Shown here in pieces: positions 31,908 to 33,286 of a stretch of DNA of 33,286 bases; position 1 is the stretch's first letter; each line of letters begins with the position of its first letter. Made by a program: the position numbers and the translations under genes. The DNA comes from UBA3496 sp964558115 (GTDB taxonomy: Bacteria; UBA8248), in contig CAZLCI010000018.1 of assembly GCA_964558115.1 (NCBI GenBank), forward strand, positions 1-33,286, in the 5' to 3' direction. The notes beneath the pieces were generated by a model. It was not told the origin of the DNA, made no database searches, and saw nothing but the letters and a program-made list of their open reading frames with translations.

Positions 31908-33286
31908 ATGCGCACTAAGATAGATAGTTCTTGGATAGTTGCTCATGATAATGGAGAACATCGACTAATAAGGGATGGCGTAATAGTTTTTGAAGATAAG
32001 AAAATTGTTTTTGTTGGAAAAAAATTTGAAGGTAATGTAGATAGAACTATTTCTGCTAAAGGAAAGCTTGTTTGTCCAGGGTTTATTGATACTCACGTAC
32101 ATTCTGGTCATCGGGCGGCTCATAGATTAATAAGTGATACAGGACGCCCATTGTTTTTTGGCCAACCATTCCTAGAGGTTTCAGTTCCTAAAAACAAGAA
32201 AACTTCTTCTGTAAGTAAAGTAATTGATCCAGAAGATGAACGTAAAAAGAGCGCTCTTTTTACAGTTGCCGAACTAATCAGAAATGGTGTTACAACTTTC
32301 ATAGAATATGGCAGCGGAATTTCAGTGCAAAATGCTATTCTTGAACAAGCGATTGCGCTTGGTTCAAGAGCTTACCTTGGACCAGGATATGATTGTGGGC
32401 GTTTTGTTGGTGACGAAAAAGGTAGATTGAAGAGGGTGCAAAATGATTCGATGGGAATAAAGTCTTTTGAGAAATCCTTAAATTGGATTCGTGAAAAAGA
32501 AGGAATGGCGAATGGTCGTATTCGAGGGATTCTTGTTCCCCGAGAGGTAGAGACTTGTTCTTTAGACGTGTTAAGGAAAACTTTAGAGGCCGCTGATGAA
32601 TTTGGATTTCCAATGGCAACACATGCTGCCTACAGTGTCATAGAATTTCACGAGATTGTAAAAGAACATATGAAAACTCCTATTGAACTTCTGTCTGATT
32701 TAGGAATGTTGAGACCGACATTAAACATTGGACATGGAAACTTTATTTCTGACAATCCAAACTTAAATTATGCAAAAGCGAATGATTTAAAATTAATGGG
32801 AGATTCGGGTGTAACGGTTTCTCATTGTCCTACCAATATTATAAGGCGAGGTAGGAACTTGAATAGTTGGGAAAAATATCGCTCATCTGGGGTTAATTTG
32901 ACAATAGGTACAGACACATATCCAAGAGATATGATAATGAATATGAGAACTGCTTCATATATGGGAAAGTTGATGAGTAATTCTTATTTTGCAGCTCAAG
33001 CTAGTGAAGTTTTTAATGCCGCAACAATTGGCGGAGCTGTTTCTGTGGGAAGAAATGATATTGGAAAATTAGAAGTTGGTGCATTAGCAGATATTATAAT
33101 CATTGATTTAAAAGGAAACAATTCACTTCGCTACGGGCCTGTCCGTGACCCCATTAAGAGTCTCGTTGAATGTGGAGTAGGAGATGATGTTGAGACAGTT
33201 TTTGTGGATGGAAGAATAATAATGGAGGACAGAAAAATTCCAGATATTAATTTCCCGCAACTTCCTTATTTTCCTGATTTAAGGAT
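31908..33286 (+). CDS. Amidohydrolase-superfamily enzyme (chlorohydrolase/deaminase type), 3' end outside the window
   Basis: An open frame of 459 codons to the window edge. The metal site has all parts of the deaminase/chlorohydrolase subgroup: GFIDTHVHSGH (H-x-H), ATHAAYS (His), LNIGHGNFI (His), SHCPTN and the catalytic Asp in TIGTDTYPRD. The C-terminus shows the usual GKLEVGALADIIIIDL. Such enzymes hydrolyse C-N or C-Cl bonds on rings or amines (guanine, cytosine, triazines, methylthioadenosine). It lies 87 bases after the GrdB-like gene on the same strand, with CGGAG before ATG 31908, so it could supply or remove a substrate of that module. No internal UGA is present. The last few residues are missing. 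Confidence 0.85.
   Translation, partial: MRTKIDSSWIVAHDNGEHRLIRDGVIVFEDKKIVFVGKKFEGNVDRTISAKGKLVCPGFIDTHVHSGHRAAHRLISDTGRPLFFGQPFLEVSVPKNKKTSSVSKVIDPEDERKKSALFTVAELIRNGVTTFIEYGSGISVQNAILEQAIALGSRAYLGPGYDCGRFVGDEKGRLKRVQNDSMGIKSFEKSLNWIREKEGMANGRIRGILVPREVETCSLDVLRKTLEAADEFGFPMATHAAYSVIEFHEIVKEHMKTPIELLSDLGMLRPTLNIGHGNFISDNPNLNYAKANDLKLMGDSGVTVSHCPTNIIRRGRNLNSWEKYRSSGVNLTIGTDTYPRDMIMNMRTASYMGKLMSNSYFAAQASEVFNAATIGGAVSVGRNDIGKLEVGALADIIIIDLKGNNSLRYGPVRDPIKSLVECGVGDDVETVFVDGRIIMEDRKIPDINFPQLPYFPDLR

Noticed and set aside
1..33286. CRISPR arrays, insertion sequences or toxin-antitoxin pairs
   Set aside because: I saw no regularly spaced repeats, no transposase-like protein and no paired small genes with such motifs.

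Overview
The window is AT-rich bacterial DNA from a Gram-negative organism. An ADP-heptose-type family 9 glycosyltransferase points to LPS, and most genes have good Shine-Dalgarno sites. A run of 100 N (16287-16386) marks it as a scaffold, probably from a metagenome or single cell. The mix of LLM flavin oxidoreductase, PPOX protein, MmgE/PrpD, paired acyl-CoA dehydrogenase-like proteins, RidA and several selenoproteins fits an uncultured, probably aerobic marine lineage. I cannot name the taxon from sequence alone.

The central observation is that three genes are read through an in-frame UGA, which I interpret as selenocysteine (Sec): an AhpD-like protein (3544-4143, C-x-x-Sec), a GrdA protein (28717-29169, C-x-x-Sec) and a GrdB-like protein (30504-31820, Sec at residue 350). 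In each case the protein match continues in the same frame past the UGA, and the UGA falls on the expected redox-active residue. Other genes here use UGA as a normal stop. A conventional gene caller would split or truncate all three.

Layout. 2-277: tail of an ABC transporter ATPase. 378-1010: two-domain EthD/Dabb-like protein. 1153-1941 (-): TauE/SafE permease. 2023-5346 (+): five-gene operon (PPOX protein, LLM oxidoreductase, AhpD-like selenoprotein, MBL-fold lactonase-like enzyme, CMD-family protein). 5358-7715 (-): threonine synthase-like enzyme and M20 peptidase. 7861-10399 (+): propionyl-CoA synthetase and a VTT membrane protein. 10396-10914 (-): NYN/YacP protein. 11107-12378 (+): LVIVD-repeat propeller. 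12423-15588 (-): TMTC-like GT-C/TPR protein and GT9. 15720-16775 (-): Sel1-repeat protein interrupted by the gap. 16959-17044: tRNA-Leu(UAA). 17076-18068 (+): alpha/beta hydrolase. 18074-18502 (-): RidA. 18622-26420 (+): eight-gene catabolic run (acyl-CoA dehydrogenase-like, PPC protein, alpha/beta hydrolase, MmgE/PrpD, 3-hydroxyacyl-CoA dehydrogenase, second acyl-CoA dehydrogenase-like, zinc-type alcohol dehydrogenase, cupin), ending at a strong hairpin. 26479-27150 (-): 1-Cys peroxiredoxin. 27252-31820 (+): Grd-like module C-A-E-B. 31908-end (+): amidohydrolase, cut by the window edge.

The Grd-like module is the best candidate for an undescribed system. It has the GrdC, GrdA, GrdE and GrdB equivalents of clostridial glycine/sarcosine/betaine reductase, but differs in three ways. 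The GrdE-like subunit has Tyr where the pyruvoyl-forming Cys is expected. The GrdB-like subunit lacks both Cys of the usual Sec-G-T-C-T-R-C motif. No GrdD follows GrdC. I infer a Sec-dependent reductive cleavage enzyme that may not use the pyruvoyl/amine chemistry or release acetyl phosphate. It sits beside CoA-linked catabolic genes and an amidohydrolase. The substrate is unknown.
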